Origin: Piezodorus guildinii
Taxonomy: Eukaryota; Arthropoda; Insecta; Hemiptera; Pentatomidae
Assembly: GCA_023052935.1 (NCBI GenBank)
Contig: CM041292.1
Location: 93,417,169 to 93,481,168, forward strand
DNA length: 64,000 nucleotides
Direction: 5' to 3'
In this document: positions 9,464 to 20,562 of the stretch, one piece after another
Position numbering within the stretch: the first letter of the stretch is position 1
How the letters are laid out: the number at the start of each line of letters is the position of its first letter
Notes under the pieces: generated by a model
Told to the model about the DNA's origin: nothing
Databases searched by the model: none
The model's input: the letters and a program-made list of their open reading frames with translations, nothing else
Translations under genes and position numbers: made by a program

Positions 9464-9758
9464 TGTTTAATTATTTAATGTCACTTTATAGCTACCCGGA
9501 CGATGCTACAGTGGGAGTCCTAAATTTTGCCAATGCAGTTTTTATTAGGATAGGGATCTTTAATGAGTACCTGACATCGCACAGGCTCGGGACCACCTTT
9601 TAACGTCCCCTCCGAAGGATAACTAAATAAGGATGCTCTAATGGCATAACTAAGGATTTTTTACTCCCTTAAAAAAATCCTAATACCACCTGCGGGTTTG
9701 AACCCGTGACCTTTGGCACAGGAGGCTGTAATCTAGCCACTCAGCTACAAGTGATCCC
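9464..9758 (-). mobile_element. SINE1 copy a (tRNA-derived)
   Basis: Minus-strand SINE1. The tRNA-like head at the right end has the B box GGTTCAAACCC next to CGCAGGTGG. The body includes the family strings CCCGAGCCTGTGCGATGTCAGG and GTAGCATCGTCCG, and the tail is AAATAAATTAAAC-like. Compared with the 12213 copy it has a small rearrangement around 9620-9645. Confidence 0.88.
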
Positions 9759-9870
9759 TAATCTATCATATACAAGTACTACGTTCATTTTCGGAAATTT
9801 TTTAGGGGATGCAAAAATCTGGGGATCATTTGGTTTCGAACCAATTTATACTTTCACTTACCTATATCTG

Positions 9871-9901
<31 letters not shown>

Positions 9902-10049
9902 GTATCTAGGAGTTTTGACAATTAATATCTTGCAAAATCTTATGCAATAAACAAATAAACTAACAATAGGAAATACAACTATTGAATATATTTAGAAACA
10001 AATGGCTATCAGTTTAACAAGTTATATATCTCAAATATATCGCTCTCCT
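9759..10049. other. R2 end scrap, poly-T (9868-9901) and unassigned sequence
   Basis: An ACTTTCACTTACCTATAT string at 9850-9867 matches the end of the R2 family and is followed by about 33 T. Nothing else is recognised. Confidence 0.5.
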
Positions 10050-10555
10050 TAAACAATCCCTAAGATCTCGTGATTCCATCCCTCCTAAACCAGTATGCTG
10101 CTGGTCACTTCTCTCATTTTCTCCCAGTTTGACTACAGTTGCCTCGTGTATGGTGGTCTTTCTGAGAAATTAGACATGAGACTCAAAAAACTTATGAATC
10201 GTTTCATTAGATTCACATGCAGAAATCCCAAAGGCTCCTATGTTTCTAGTTCGAGTTGCATTGGCTCTACCCCTCATTCGATCGGCAATCTCCCTGCTGT
10301 CTGCCTTTTCTGATTTTTCAAAACAAAAAACCTCCTTATATTCTTGATATCCTTACCACCTGTTCCTCTGTCTAAACACTAGATCCCAACTCATATCCTT
10401 GGTATATACCTCCCCACAGATCCGGCTCCTTCAAAAAATCCTTTGTCATCCATACTACCCTTTTTTTGGAATTCCTGGCCTATATCCATTCTTAAAGCCT
10501 TTTTTAAACATCAGTTATTTATCCATTTCTTTAACTCTCAATCTTCCCAACATAA
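10050..10555 (+). pseudogene. LINE reverse-transcriptase C-terminal fragment
   Basis: The plus strand gives FSQFDYSCLVYGGL (10125-10165) and then KLDMRLKKLMNRFIRFTCRN, matching the palm-to-thumb region of LINE reverse transcriptases (the usual string is HFDYC.VVY..L....L..LQN...R). After frame changes come (F)FKTKN and a C-terminal part resembling the RLWNSLP motif region. The longest clean frame is 10095-10313. It has several stops and frameshifts and no 3' tail that I can define. It resembles the minus-strand fragment at 28480-28813. Confidence 0.6.
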
Positions 10556-11439
10556 GTAATATCTAAAGCTATAAATGATAACTATGCATCGTTTCTAAAT
10601 CCATCTTTTATATATTTATAGTTATAAGTCTTAGAAGACGAGACATGTTGTATAACATTAATTTATATTTTTAGGGGATTACTCTTTTCAGAATAATATT
10701 TATTTTAATTTCATTTCGTGTTCCGTTTCAGCGCCTCGATAGTCTTCTGGGCGGATCATAAGGGATTGTGGCAGTGAATAGAATCTGAGTCAGCGGGTTT
10801 GAATTTACGGTCAGCCTGTAGTGAAAAATATTGTAAATATCAGTAGCAGTAGTAACGACGAACAGAATGTCAAAACCAGTGTCTCATTAGATACATAAAA
10901 CCGGGTGTTTACAATTTTCCTTAGTACTTCTGATTGAAATGATTGCAAAATTTTGATACTTTACTTTTTTGCTGTAACCCATGACTCAATGCCATAATTC
11001 CAAAAAGGCTTTATTAATACTTTGGGAATAGTATTTTTATTTGTCAATGATGGATTTGAACGTTTGTCTAGTTATCTCCATAGAAGTCTATATCGTCGTT
11101 TCAGTATTTTCTCATATACTTATATTTTAAAATGTTTTTTAAAAAAACTTCAGTCTTTTTTAGACAAAATGGTATGATAGATTTCGTACTTCTAAAACGA
11201 TTAATAGAATACAAAATATCAATTTCCTAAAAACATGTTCTTCAGTACGTTTTGGAAATCAGCGTCCTCATACAATACCTTAGTTTGCACTTCTACAACA
11301 AAAGTCCTTTGAAGTATTCCAATTAACAATCCAAACAACCTATAGATAGTATATTAGTATTGATATGTAAACTCGTCTAATCTCCATAATTTAATTGTCA
11401 GTACTACAGAAGAGGAATAGCTCAAATAAAATGGGAAAA
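10556..11439. other. no gene; possible decayed R5 end at about 11250
   Basis: AT-rich. A string GGAAATCAGCGTCCTCA near 11250 resembles the R5 terminal repeat (GGAAATCAACGTCTCA at 39942). Nothing else recognised. Confidence 0.4.
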
Positions 11440-11900
11440 TGAGGGCTGAGGCTGGTTGAAGCAGGTCCTATCAAGGAGCCCCGGCATAACGACTGCCAAA
11501 ATCAAAAGCAAAGTGACGGCCCTTGTAACTGAAGGGCAAGGGAACAACCCAAAGACAGAATAAATGCCCCTTACAAAGATGCCAAGCGGAGAGATCAGAG
11601 CTTACGGTCTCCATCGCAATCAAAGCTAATGCCCTAAGATCAAAAGTCCAAGCACGTGTCCAACCCCTCCACCCTGATAATTATTGCTCGCCTCCACACC
11701 CCCACCATGTTTGCTTTGTCCGGCACGCATGCGCTGTAATTAACCCTTTGAACACCCCTAACTACTGACCAATCACACGGGATTATGGGCACCCCAGCTG
11801 GGATACACTTACGTATTCCATTTCAAAGTGGGTCTCACCATTCCGGCTCTAACGGCTTGAGTAGGGCTTAATTTCATCTTACGCCGTTTGAACCCTAACT
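11440..11900. other. GC-richer island, no frame
   Basis: A stretch with clearly higher GC than its flanks, including GGAGCCCCGGCATAACGACTG, GTCCGGCACGCATGCGCTG and CACCCCAGCTGGGATACAC. No long frame and no repeat match in this window. Could be a conserved non-coding element or a lone exon; undetermined. Confidence 0.35.
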
Positions 11901-12199
11901 GCCTATATTATGTCTGAAATAATACTGATCACATTCCGCTATTATACAGCTTAAACAGTTCAATATAGTTTCTTCAATAAGTGATTTTTGATTTCGAATT
12001 CCAGGAAAATACACGAATTCAAATATATAATAAACGTGTTAATTAATTATAAAATAAGCGAATCTTCGTTCTAAATAAAATTATTTTTTAAAAATAAATA
12101 AAATAAAGAATTTTAATCAACCATGTGGAAGGTGAGACCTATATCAGAAAATATAGCCTTTTAACTGAACTGATGAAGAAGAAAGGACATACTTTGGTT
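11901..12199. other. no recognised feature
   Basis: AT-rich sequence preceding a SINE. Confidence 0.45.
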
Positions 12200-12212
12200 A
12201 AACAGAGGACGT

Positions 12213-12499
12213 GGGATCAGTTGTAGCTTGGTGGTTAGCGTAACAGCCTCCTATGCTAAAGGTAACAGGTTCAAAACCCGCAGGTGGTCCTAAGATTTTT
12301 TAAAAGCAGTAAAAAATATTTAGTTATGCCGTCCTTTGGGGGAGACGTTAAAAGGTGGTCCCGAGCTTGTGCGATGTCAGGTACTCGTTAAAGATCCCTA
12401 TCCTAAGAAAACCTGGATAGCCAAAATTTAGGAATCCCACTGTAGCATCGTCCGATTAGCCATAGTAGCATAAAGTGACATTAAAATAAATAAACAAAC
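12213..12499 (+). mobile_element. SINE1 copy b, best-preserved plus-strand copy
   Basis: A 287-bp SINE flanked by 13-bp duplications differing at one base (AAACAGAGGACGT at 12200-12212, AAACAGAGAACGT at 12500-12512). The tRNA-like head (12213-12290) is followed by a body with paired (T)TTTTTA blocks, the core CGTTAAAGATCCCTATCC, and a 3' end CATAAAGTGACRTTAAAATAAATAAAC. Family members at 9464, 16952, 18103, 27216, 32567 and 63238 show about 290 bp as the full length. The partner LINE is not identified. Confidence 0.92.
12224..12278 (+). promoter_or_regulatory. internal RNA polymerase III promoter of SINE1 (A and B boxes)
   Basis: A box TAGCTTGGTGG at 12224-12234 and B box GGTTCAAAACC at 12268-12278, spaced about 33 bases as in tRNA genes. 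The other SINE1 copies have B boxes closer to consensus (GGTTCAAACCC). Confidence 0.8.
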
Positions 12500-12512
12500 A
12501 AACAGAGAACGT

Positions 12513-12799
12513 ATTACATAGAAAGAAGAATCCATACTTAACTTAGTTGCCGCCGCCCATTTTCATGAAAATGACCTTTCATTAAACTTAAATAATCCTT
12601 TTCGCCCAAAAATAATCATATTAATTCACTTATTTATGTATTCACCTGTGTGACTTATCAATGTTTCCAACTAAACGGTATATAGGAATAATTTAATGTA
12701 AGGAAAAAATGTTTACCCCCTCCCCAAAAATATTCGCTCTTTTCTAATAAAATTAGATATCAGATTCTTTCATATTTTATATCAACCCATTTTTAATTT
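12513..12799. other. no recognised feature
   Basis: AT-rich; no frame or repeat match. Confidence 0.4.
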
Positions 12800-13165
12800 G
12801 CTTTCCTATATATGAAATATATAGTAAGGGAAAATATTGCGATCGTAAAATTCTAGAATTCTATGGAAATATATGTTTTAGGGTCCCCCGTGTCTAAATA
12901 TACGAGTCCTTCAAAAAATATCTATGTGTGTGTGTGTGTTTTAATTAGAATTATAGCAATCTCTTACCTTTGTAAATCAATATTGCGAACTTCTAAAAAT
13001 TTTATTAAAGCTTTGATAGACTTATAGTTTGGGATGCTGTTTATTAAAAAATGAGTCGAGATATGTTTAACAAAAAAAATTCACATTTTTAGGTTTTTTC
13101 CATCGTTTAACCACTGTGTGGCGGCTCAAATGGGACATTCGATGTTGTTAGCATCAGTAAAAACG
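12800..13165 (-). repeat. R2 fragment (decayed)
   Basis: Contains the R2 3'-end block (TATATAGTAAGGGAAAATATTG, then CGATCG, then a TTTTAGGGTCCCC string) and the (TG)n at 12925-12940. The inner part fades near 13165. Outer inverted repeat not visible. Confidence 0.65.
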
Positions 13166-13721
13166 AACTCCTAAAAATTTATCTTTCTTTGACTGAGTAA
13201 CCCGAAAGAATCACTTCTAAGTGAGAATTAACAGAAATATGGTCTTAGAAAATTAATGGATGATGTATGATACGACGTTCGTCAATCGTTAGCAAAAACT
13301 GCTATACAATTTAAATGATTTCAGGCTAAGAACACAAGGACGAACTGAAGAAGACAAAGTAAGGAGAGAGCCTCTATAATGGTTATCGTTGTGTATGTCT
13401 CCTCTGCCAATATGTCCTCTCCTAACCATATGTTTGGAAAATGGCATGAGGAGGAAGCGAGCCAAGTTATATTGAGAGGTAGCATTTGTCAAAGGAGGGG
13501 AGCTCAAAGGAGGTTCAATATTTCTGGTAATTTGACTTCCAATACCAGTCCCATATATGGATTTTCCTTAAATAACCTTTTTGGTTATATCAACAATAAC
13601 ATTCCTATAGACCATGATAAATTTATATATTCATTTCTTCAACTATATGAAAATAACTACATAAGAATGACAAGCAAACATCGATTCGAGTAACCTGATT
13701 GAAATTATTGTTTTAATTTTT
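13166..13721. other. gene-free; short unassigned frames
   Basis: Frames of 104 codons (+, 13379-13693) and 72 codons (-, 13289-13507) overlap here. Neither shows a recognisable domain, so I do not call a gene. Confidence 0.4.
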
Positions 13722-14576
13722 ACTTTCACTTACCTATTTTTGAAATATATAGTAAGGGTAAGTATTGCGATCGTGAAAATTTTTGAATTTCAGTTTTCAG
13801 CGGAAATACACGTTTTGGGGATCCCCTAAGTCCAAATAACCGAGTCAAGCAAAAAGTTCTGTGTGCCTGTGAGTGTGTGTGTGTGTGTGTGTGTGGTAAC
13901 TAGCGCAAAAACGAAAAGTCGTACGGAACTGAGATTTCATATTTAAGACTATTATAAGCCCGAGATGTTACAGCAACTTTTTCAATAAAATCGGCTGACT
14001 GGAAGTCCTACTTTATCCCATGAATTTAGCACCTTTTCACGATTTTCTTGAAAACGGCTCTAACGATTTTGATTAAAATCGCTATGTCGATGTAAAATTG
14101 AACGGGATTCAACATCATGTAGTTTTCATTCTGATTGAAATAGTATGATGGGGCTTAAATGCAGCTATTTGAAATTTTCTTCCTCTAAAGTACCTTTAAT
14201 TTTGTATATTCTATAAAAATAACCATATCATAGTATTATTTTTTTTTTTATAAAAAACAGACAAATATACAACTTGAATGAATTCAATTTCCCACTAAAG
14301 GAGAAAACTGAAAAAAGTATTTTTTAATGCAATTGTTTCACCGCTTGGCCACTGGACGGCGCTGTCATTTAGTTTTAACGCGGAGTGATAAAAGCCGAAA
14401 AAAAACTTACTGGATTTCGTAGATAATAATATAACATATTATTTAATAAAACACATCTTTCTATATAAATCAAATGTAAATAACTTTTTAACAATTTATT
14501 TTCGTTTTTAAATTTGTTTAAAAATTCTTAAATTGATATTTATAACAGAGGTAAGTGAAAGTCGTATGTTGCCAGA
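13722..14576 (-). mobile_element. R2 element copy 1 (subterminal inverted repeats)
   Basis: Non-coding element of about 855 bp. ACTTTCACTTACCT at 13722-13735 and its inverse AGGTAAGTGAAAGT at 14549-14562 form a 14-bp inverted pair. In element orientation (minus) it starts TCTGG(C/T) near 14576. Internal features shared by copies are a (TG)n at 13871-13894, GGGGATCCCC/GGGTCCCC, GATTTTCTTGAAAACGG, and a CTCTAAAGTACCTTTAATTT block. The layout (TC start, subterminal inverted repeat, simple repeat, terminal palindrome) recalls Helentron-associated elements (the DINE-1/HINE group), but a MITE is an alternative. Confidence 0.75.
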
Positions 14577-14705
14577 TTTTGCTTTACCTTGAAATTTCCA
14601 ACAACATATAGTGCGTATCTATTACATTTATTATCATAAATGTTTTCTAATCATTGTACAGTTAACAATAAGAGATAGGCAATTAGTTCCAATGTACAGT
14701 ATATT

Positions 14706-14955
14706 TTTTTTTTTTAAACATAATTTATTGAAATTTACAACTGTACTAAAAAAAATACATCAAGTAAATATGATATTAGAAAAATTACATGAAAAAGACT
14801 TGTAGAAGAACTACCCAATGGTAACACTCCTGTAACTTATCTAAACTAGAAGGTCTCGGGGCCATCTCATTTTCAGACGCCTCAGAGGATTGTCGGGAAT
14901 TGAAGAGGAAGAAAGGATTGAAACTAGAGGATTAGGGTAGGAATGGAGTTTATGT
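14706..14955 (-). pseudogene. 5'-truncated jockey-like LINE, 3' end only
   Basis: On the minus strand the codons read NPLVSILSSS, then IPDNPLRRLKMRWPRDLL before a stop. This is the conserved C-terminal end of jockey-clade RT proteins (NPPRRLKR.WPRDLL). It is followed by a 3' untranslated region ending CAATAAATTATG and an A-run (plus-strand T-run at 14706-14716). The same end occurs at 26735, 36412, 46128, 46675 and 54981. Confidence 0.75.
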
Positions 14956-15308
14956 ACCATATTAAAGTTACTTTTGATTGGTCGTTTTAACTTTTATCGG
15001 CACGAAACATCTTGGTCATCAGTGCCAGAAAAATATATTCATTTTCGAAAATTAATTTAAAATAAATAATATCAGTTTAAAAAATAAATAATAATATAAG
15101 TTAATATAATATTGTAAATGATAATATTAGTTAAAATAAATAAATATAATAATATTAGTTAAAATTAATAATATATATTACATGAATTTGAAATAAATAA
15201 ATAGTATGTAATATCCGAGGAAGGAAACAAAAATTTATACAGATAATAAAAAAAAATAAAATAAACTAATAAAAGGAATTATAATATATTGTGAAATAAA
15301 CATAATGG
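14956..15308. repeat. AT-rich low-complexity (AATAATATTAGTTAAAAT)n
   Basis: From about 15050 to 15190 the string AATAATATTAGTTAAAATAA recurs in variant form. No coding capacity. Confidence 0.6.
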
Positions 15309-15655
15309 TAAAACGCTGCAAATTATTACACAATGGTTTATTATTTCCAAATAACTATATATACCTGTTTGTATAACTGTTCACAGGCAATCAAGTAATA
15401 TGAAAAGGAACAAATAATTCAAAGGAAAATGATCTATCACCACTGCTAATTTCAAAACGCTATATCTCTGCTAGTGCTAAACTGAGTTCAATGATTCATC
15501 TTTTGTTTTATAACAAATTTAATGCTAGATCGAATAGCACTTTATTATTTATACGTTATTACTCTACTTATCTTGAAACGTAACACCTCCAAATTTGACT
15601 AGGGGTAATATTTGTTTTGTTGGTCGATTAAAATGGTTTAATATTGATAATAAAG
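15309..15655 (-). repeat. R3 dispersed repeat, copy a
   Basis: On the minus strand it runs from (G/T)GTCGATTACAAA-like sequence to AATAATTTGCAGCGTTTT, with the family strings AGAACTAGCAGAGAT, TTTTGAAATTAGCAGTGGTGAT and GGAAATAATAAACCATTGTG. Other copies are at 16160, 20190, 53100, 53635, 59548 and 60040. No frame and no clear terminal repeats, so the class is unknown. A further R3-like piece (TTATAAGTTGTGGCATGAC) lies at about 15770-15830. Confidence 0.7.
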
Positions 15656-15960
15656 CACCAAAAGAATTTATACAAGGCTTGTTTACTATTTTCTTTTCTT
15701 TTCTTATAATTTTCATGGACTTAATTCAAATAAAAATTCCTAATTCCTGAAGAATGTTTCTGTATCATCAATAAAAAGATTATCGGAGAATCGCATCTCT
15801 TATAAGTTGTGGCATGACTACCTATATAAGATTAATTTTTTTTCTTTGTTCATCGCGATGTCTTGTTTACAAAACTCATTCTAAAACTCTACACATATTT
15901 GTCTCTATCTTCAAAACCATCTGAGTTATTAGCGGATATATAGCCAAGATTTCAACTTTT

Positions 15961-16025
<65 letters not shown>

Positions 16026-16159
16026 TTTTTTTTCCTTCGTCGTAGTTTCCTGCTCGTGCACTTTTTTTTTTTTCTCCATCTTCAAAAATAACTGAGTTAT
16101 GGATGCTTTTATTGATAAAACTATAATGGTCCGGTAGATTCGGAGAAAAGACGCGGACA
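15656..16159. repeat. gene-free; (TA)n plus poly-T at 15964-16033
   Basis: About 45 bases of (TA)n directly followed by about 27 T. The flanks share CTCCATCTTCAAAA(A)TAACTGAGTTAT-like strings (about 15905 and 16075), suggesting a small local duplication. Confidence 0.6.
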
Positions 16160-16325
16160 GCGGACAGATGAATTTTTTTATACGTTATTCGGACTTTTTA
16201 ACGTTTGTTTTTTCATTTGTTTCAACTATCTTGAATCGTAATCCCTCAAAATTTGAGGAAGGTATTTTTTTTTTTTCTGATTACAAAGGATAATTATTGT
16301 GAATAATAAACCAAAATATAATGCA
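16160..16325 (-). repeat. R3 fragment, copy b
   Basis: Only the R3 part with TACGTTATTCGGA, the run ATCTTGAATCGTAATCCC, and AATAATAAACC is present. Confidence 0.55.
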
Positions 16326-16951
16326 ATAAGAGGAGGAAAAACATTGTCTAATCTGCTTATAAAAATAATCTTCAGAGAGGAGGAACATCTATTCATCAAT
16401 TCTATTTCCATCGTTTCCAAAAGTAATCACGGCATTGTGTGGTATTAGCTTTAGGTTCAACTGTCTGGTATAGCATTTAAAAAGCTCACTTCTGAAATAT
16501 AAGTAATTGTCAAGGTTTCCCTACAGTAATGGCTTGTACCGTAGGTGCGATTCTGTTGATATAAAGTAACCTTTGGGAATGGAATTTTGAAATTCTGGCA
16601 AACCATTTCAAACTTCTGTGGTTCTGTGTGGATAAAACCTCAACTTATTCAAGCCCATCCATTGTAAGCTTAAATAACATCGTTCATCAAAACAGATTGA
16701 GTTGTACTTCGAGAATAGCAAACATATGTAAAATGCGTTATTGGCTTCATCCTAAGATAAACATGTTAGCTTTATAATTGGTATTCCAATTTTTACAAAG
16801 TATCTAATTAAAATTATTTTTAATTACGTTTAAAGTTTATTAGGCAATGAAAATCGGATAAATGTTTCTCTTTCATTATACCGTATATGGGGCATTCATT
16901 ATTTTAGAAACGGACACATGAAAAATTGTTCGTACAAATATTATTATGATT
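16326..16951. other. no recognised feature
   Basis: AT-rich, no frame or repeat match. Confidence 0.45.
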
Positions 16952-17234
16952 GATTATTTATTTAACGTCACTTTAGGATACTATGATTAATCGGACGATG
17001 CTACAGTGGGATTCCTATATTTCAAATGTCCAGGTTTAATTAGAATTGGGATCTTTAACGAGTACCTGATATCACACAATCTCGGGGGCACGATTTTACG
17101 ACCCTTCTTGAGAACGACATAACCAATGATTTTTTACTCTCTTTAAGAAATCCTAGGACCATCTGCCGAGTTTGAACCTGTGAACTTGGGCGTAGAAGGC
17201 TGTTATGCTAACTGCTACACCACAGATGACCCCG
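16952..17234 (-). mobile_element. SINE1 copy c
   Basis: Minus-strand SINE1 with full-length layout and a head with a damaged B box (AGGTTCAAACTCGG). The flanks share ATTATGATT (about 16943-16951 and 17238-17246), a short probable target-site duplication. More diverged than copies b and d. Confidence 0.85.
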
Positions 17235-17246
17235 ATCATTATGATT

Positions 17247-18089
17247 AGTAGTACGGGTATGTTATGCAAGTTGAAGTACCACTGCACAGTATACTTTAAA
17301 TAATGTTGATAAAAACATAATAATCCTTGTTTTTTATCCAACTGTATTGTATGTATCCAAAGCTTAATTAAATGTTGGATCATTAGGCTAGAAAGAAAGA
17401 AAAGAAATGTTTATTTTACAACTAAATATTACGTAACGTCAAAGGCAATTAAAAACGCATATTTTTTTCACCACAGCCACCCCTCTTAAGCTGATCAATT
17501 GCTAACATTTCATCTTTAATGATCTAAGTTTTTTTCTTGTGAATTATTTTATGACTCTTAATTTCGGCGAAATAAGTTTTTTCAAGTTTTTTTCTATTTC
17601 AAATTTGAAAAGAAGATTTGTATGGCAACAGTGGTAGTGGATTTTGATAATGGGTTATCTCAATGACAAATTTTATGGGTTTTACTCGTGTCTTTCTTCC
17701 CACTTTTTCAAGCCTTTTTAACTTGTTTTCTAGCAAGCAGCATGCTAAGCTTAACTTATTTCTATATTGTACTTATTTAATCCTGTTAAGGACATTTTCT
17801 AAATTCATAATTGTTTAAAATGGACTAAATCATTTAAAAGTAGTATGTATTCATCTATCAAAAGTTTTATCCTCACGTCGGGGTTATTATTATCTTTTTA
17901 TTTATATTCACATAATAAGTAAAGTTTAATGAAAACGATTTCTATGTCAAAGAGCCAATCAATAATTCATATTACAATGAAATAATTAATTAGAATCACT
18001 TAATTAAGTTAAAAACAGAATTCCGTTCTAGGAATAAACATAACCTTTACACTTTTGTAGATTCACCTTCTGATTACATAATCGGAAAG
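17247..18089. other. no recognised feature
   Basis: AT-rich; a short frame on the minus strand (17153-17383) overlaps the SINE head and is not a gene. Confidence 0.45.
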
Positions 18090-18102
18090 AATCGACTGAC
18101 TT

Positions 18103-18388
18103 GTTTGTTTATTCGTTTAACGTCACTTTTATGCAACTATGGCTAATCGGACGATGCTACAGTGGGAGTCCTAAATTTTGCCTATCCAGGTTTTATTAGG
18201 ATAGGGATCTTTAACGAGTATCTGACATCGCACAGGCTCGGGACCACCTTTTAACGTCCCCTCCGAAGGACGGCGTAACTAAGGATTTTTTACTCCCATT
18301 AAAAAATCCTAGGACCACCTGCGGGTTTGAACCCGTGACCTTTGGCATGAGAGGCTGTTACGCTAGCCACCCAGCTACAAGTGTTCCC
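18103..18388 (-). mobile_element. SINE1 copy d, with perfect 13-bp target-site duplication
   Basis: 286 bp flanked by AATCGACTGACTT at 18090-18102 and again at 18389-18401. The B box on the minus strand reads GGGTTCAAACCCG. Very close to the family consensus; with copy b it fixes the ends of the SINE. Confidence 0.93.
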
Positions 18389-18401
18389 AATCGACTGACT
18401 T

Positions 18402-18749
18402 AATGACAGTGAATTGACACAACTTTTTCATAATTTCAAAGATTAAGAAGATTAAAGAGTTATAGATTCAAAACTACTCTGAGGGATAACTATCATTCGT
18501 AAGGATTCGGAAACTATATTTGCAGACCTATCTTTGTTTTTGGCCTGAGTTTAGCTATTTCTCATATACTCAAAGTAATTTTAGCCAATGCTAACCAATA
18601 TTTTCATTATTCATAATTACTTATTGAAATTTACAGCTGTATTAACAAGTTAATATTCATCATGATAGAATGAGATAAAGCGAACATGTAGAGAAACTAA
18701 CCATTCTGAGCGCTCCACAAGAAAAAAATGTATTGCCAGCAACTCACGA
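18402..18749. other. no recognised feature
   Basis: AT-rich, nothing recognised; R2 similarity begins near 18750. Confidence 0.4.
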
Positions 18750-19835
18750 ATTTCACATAACTCCCATGTTATAATCAATTTAAGAACTTTTAATTAAAGT
18801 TGGGATTGTAAAAAAGGTTAAATAATTACATTGAGTTTCAATGGAAACAGGTGTTTTAGATTAAATAATCTAACAATAGAAATTATTATTTTTTGCAACA
18901 TTTACTTAGCTTCATTCGCTTTTCGCTTCACTCTCCATTACCTTACAAATTTTTATATAACATTTTTTATAATAGGGGTACTCACTACGTTTGCTATAGC
19001 ATGCTATTTGTGCTATTGTGCTAAACCCATCAATTTTATACAGGAAATAACTATAGAAACTGTAGCAAACGTAAAACTATGCTATAGCAAACTAGAGTGA
19101 GTACCCCAATTATTAGGGGTACTCACTACGTTTGCTATAGCATGCTATTTGTGTTATTTTGCTAAACCCGTCGAGTTTCTACAGTTATTTCCTGTATAAA
19201 ATTGATGGGTTTAGCACAATAGCACAAATAGCATGCTATAGCAAACGTAGTGAGTACCCCTAATGTTAGCTTTTCAACGGTTTTTTATACATCTACATAA
19301 CCATACTTATGTTCGATAAAAAATATATGTGTACAAAAATTTGTTTGCTCTTTTCTGCTTCAGCTGTTTATTAAATTTTATCAGCAATATTTACCAGTTT
19401 TTCTTCAATGTTGACTTAGTAAAATAGTTAGTTTTTTTAAATCTACAAAATTAGGGGTACTTTAGAGGAAAAAAAAAATAAAAATACTGGCATTCAAGCC
19501 CTGTTGGACTATTTTAATCAGAATGAAATTTTTATAATATTGAAGGCCATTAATTATTTCACCGCTATAGGGAGTTTAATAAAATTCTTTAGAGCGTTTA
19601 GAAGACAATTTTTAAAATTTGCAAAATACACATTATAAAGTGGCTCTTCTGGGTCGCCGATCTTTATGTAACATCTTAGGCATTTACACTTTTAAAATAT
19701 AAAATTTCAGTTTTATACATATTATCATTTTCGATCTGAACTAGCCACATACAAACACACACATACCATATTGTGGGACATATTCACTTCTACTCAGGGG
19801 ACCCTAATATTTCATATATATGTACCTGAAATTAA
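18750..19835 (+). repeat. R2 copy (diverged), interrupted by a MITE dimer
   Basis: The left part (18750-18973) follows the R2 order seen at 34900-35060 (TTTCWATRGAAACA.GTGTTTTA, then a TTATCACTCTC-like block). The right part (19262-19835) continues with TTAGCTTTTCAACGG, GGGGTACTTTAGAGGAAA, CAAGCCCTGTTGGACTATTTTAATCAGAATGAAA and a (CA)n-like stretch, then CAGGGGACCCTAATATTTC. Removing 18974-19261 restores R2 continuity, so the MITE inserted into an older R2. Confidence 0.65.
18974..19261. mobile_element. tandem dimer of a palindromic MITE
   Basis: Unit A (18974-19107) and unit B (19115-19261) each begin AGGGGTACTCACTACGTTTG and end with its inverse (GAGTACCCC), with 7 bases between them. In addition the first 87 bases of A (18974-19060) and the last 87 of B (19175-19261) are inverted repeats with one mismatch that I see, so the whole can fold into one long hairpin. 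Flanking AAT on both sides suggests a 3-bp target duplication (TAA or TAAT are equally possible readings), compatible with a PIF/Harbinger-type MITE. No protein is encoded; the 89-codon frame across it is spurious. Confidence 0.82.
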
Positions 19836-20189
19836 ATTAACACTAAATTCATGTATGCAATAGATAGGCTAATAAAGGTAACAGTAAACCGATCCATGAC
19901 ATGGAATGAATCTATAAGCTTAATATATATTTTGGTTAATTTATCTATAATTTAAAACAGGGTCTTGTTTCACAAAAAGCCTTTTTTAGTTATACTTCTA
20001 TACACAAGTACTGTGTCCTAAAATATTCGAAATAGAATTAAACCTCATAATGCAGAAACTATCTAACAAGTCCATTCTTGTATAAAATATGTTAAGTGTT
20101 CTGGAGTCAGAAAATTGTATTTGAATCGAAATAAAAGAAAAGGAAATAGTAACAAAGTCCTGTATAAATGTTTTTGTTTTATTATTTTT
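19836..20189. other. no recognised feature
   Basis: AT-rich spacer between R2 and R3 copies. Confidence 0.45.
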
Positions 20190-20562
20190 AATAATGAACC
20201 TTTGTAATCGACCTAAAAAAAATTACCTCCCCCGCCCTCTCACGAAATTTCAAGATGCGTAAAATCCGAATAACGAATAAAATCCTTTTCTTCTAATTAA
20301 CAAATAAGTAAATAAATTTTTTGCTTTTAATTCCATTCGATAGAGAATTAAATTTTCTACGAAATGAAGAAAAGAATTAAGAACTAGCAGAGATATTGCG
20401 TTTTGAGATCAGCAGTAGTGATATGCCATTATCCTTTGAATTATTGCTTTTCATATTACTTAATTTCCTATGAAGAACTATATAAATAGTTATCCACTAA
20501 TATTCTTATTTTCTTATTTGGAAATAAAAAACAATTATGCAGTAAGTTGCAGCGTTTATTTT
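20190..20562 (+). repeat. R3 dispersed repeat, copy c
   Basis: Runs from AATGAACCTTTGTAATCGACC through AATTACCTCCCCC, GAGAATTAAATTTTCTACGAAATG and AACTAGCAGAGATATTGCG to TAAGTTGCAGCGTTT. One of the fullest copies. Confidence 0.72.

Noticed and set aside
12213..12290. True tRNA gene
   Set aside because: A and B boxes are present, but the acceptor ends do not pair and the head is part of a 287-bp SINE with a target duplication.
13289..13693. Overlapping frames of 72 and 104 codons as small genes
   Set aside because: No domain, no start context or splice evidence, and the two overlap on opposite strands.
18831..19100. 89-codon open frame as a membrane protein gene
   Set aside because: It runs from R2 sequence into the palindromic MITE, so hydrophobicity comes from AT-rich repeat DNA.
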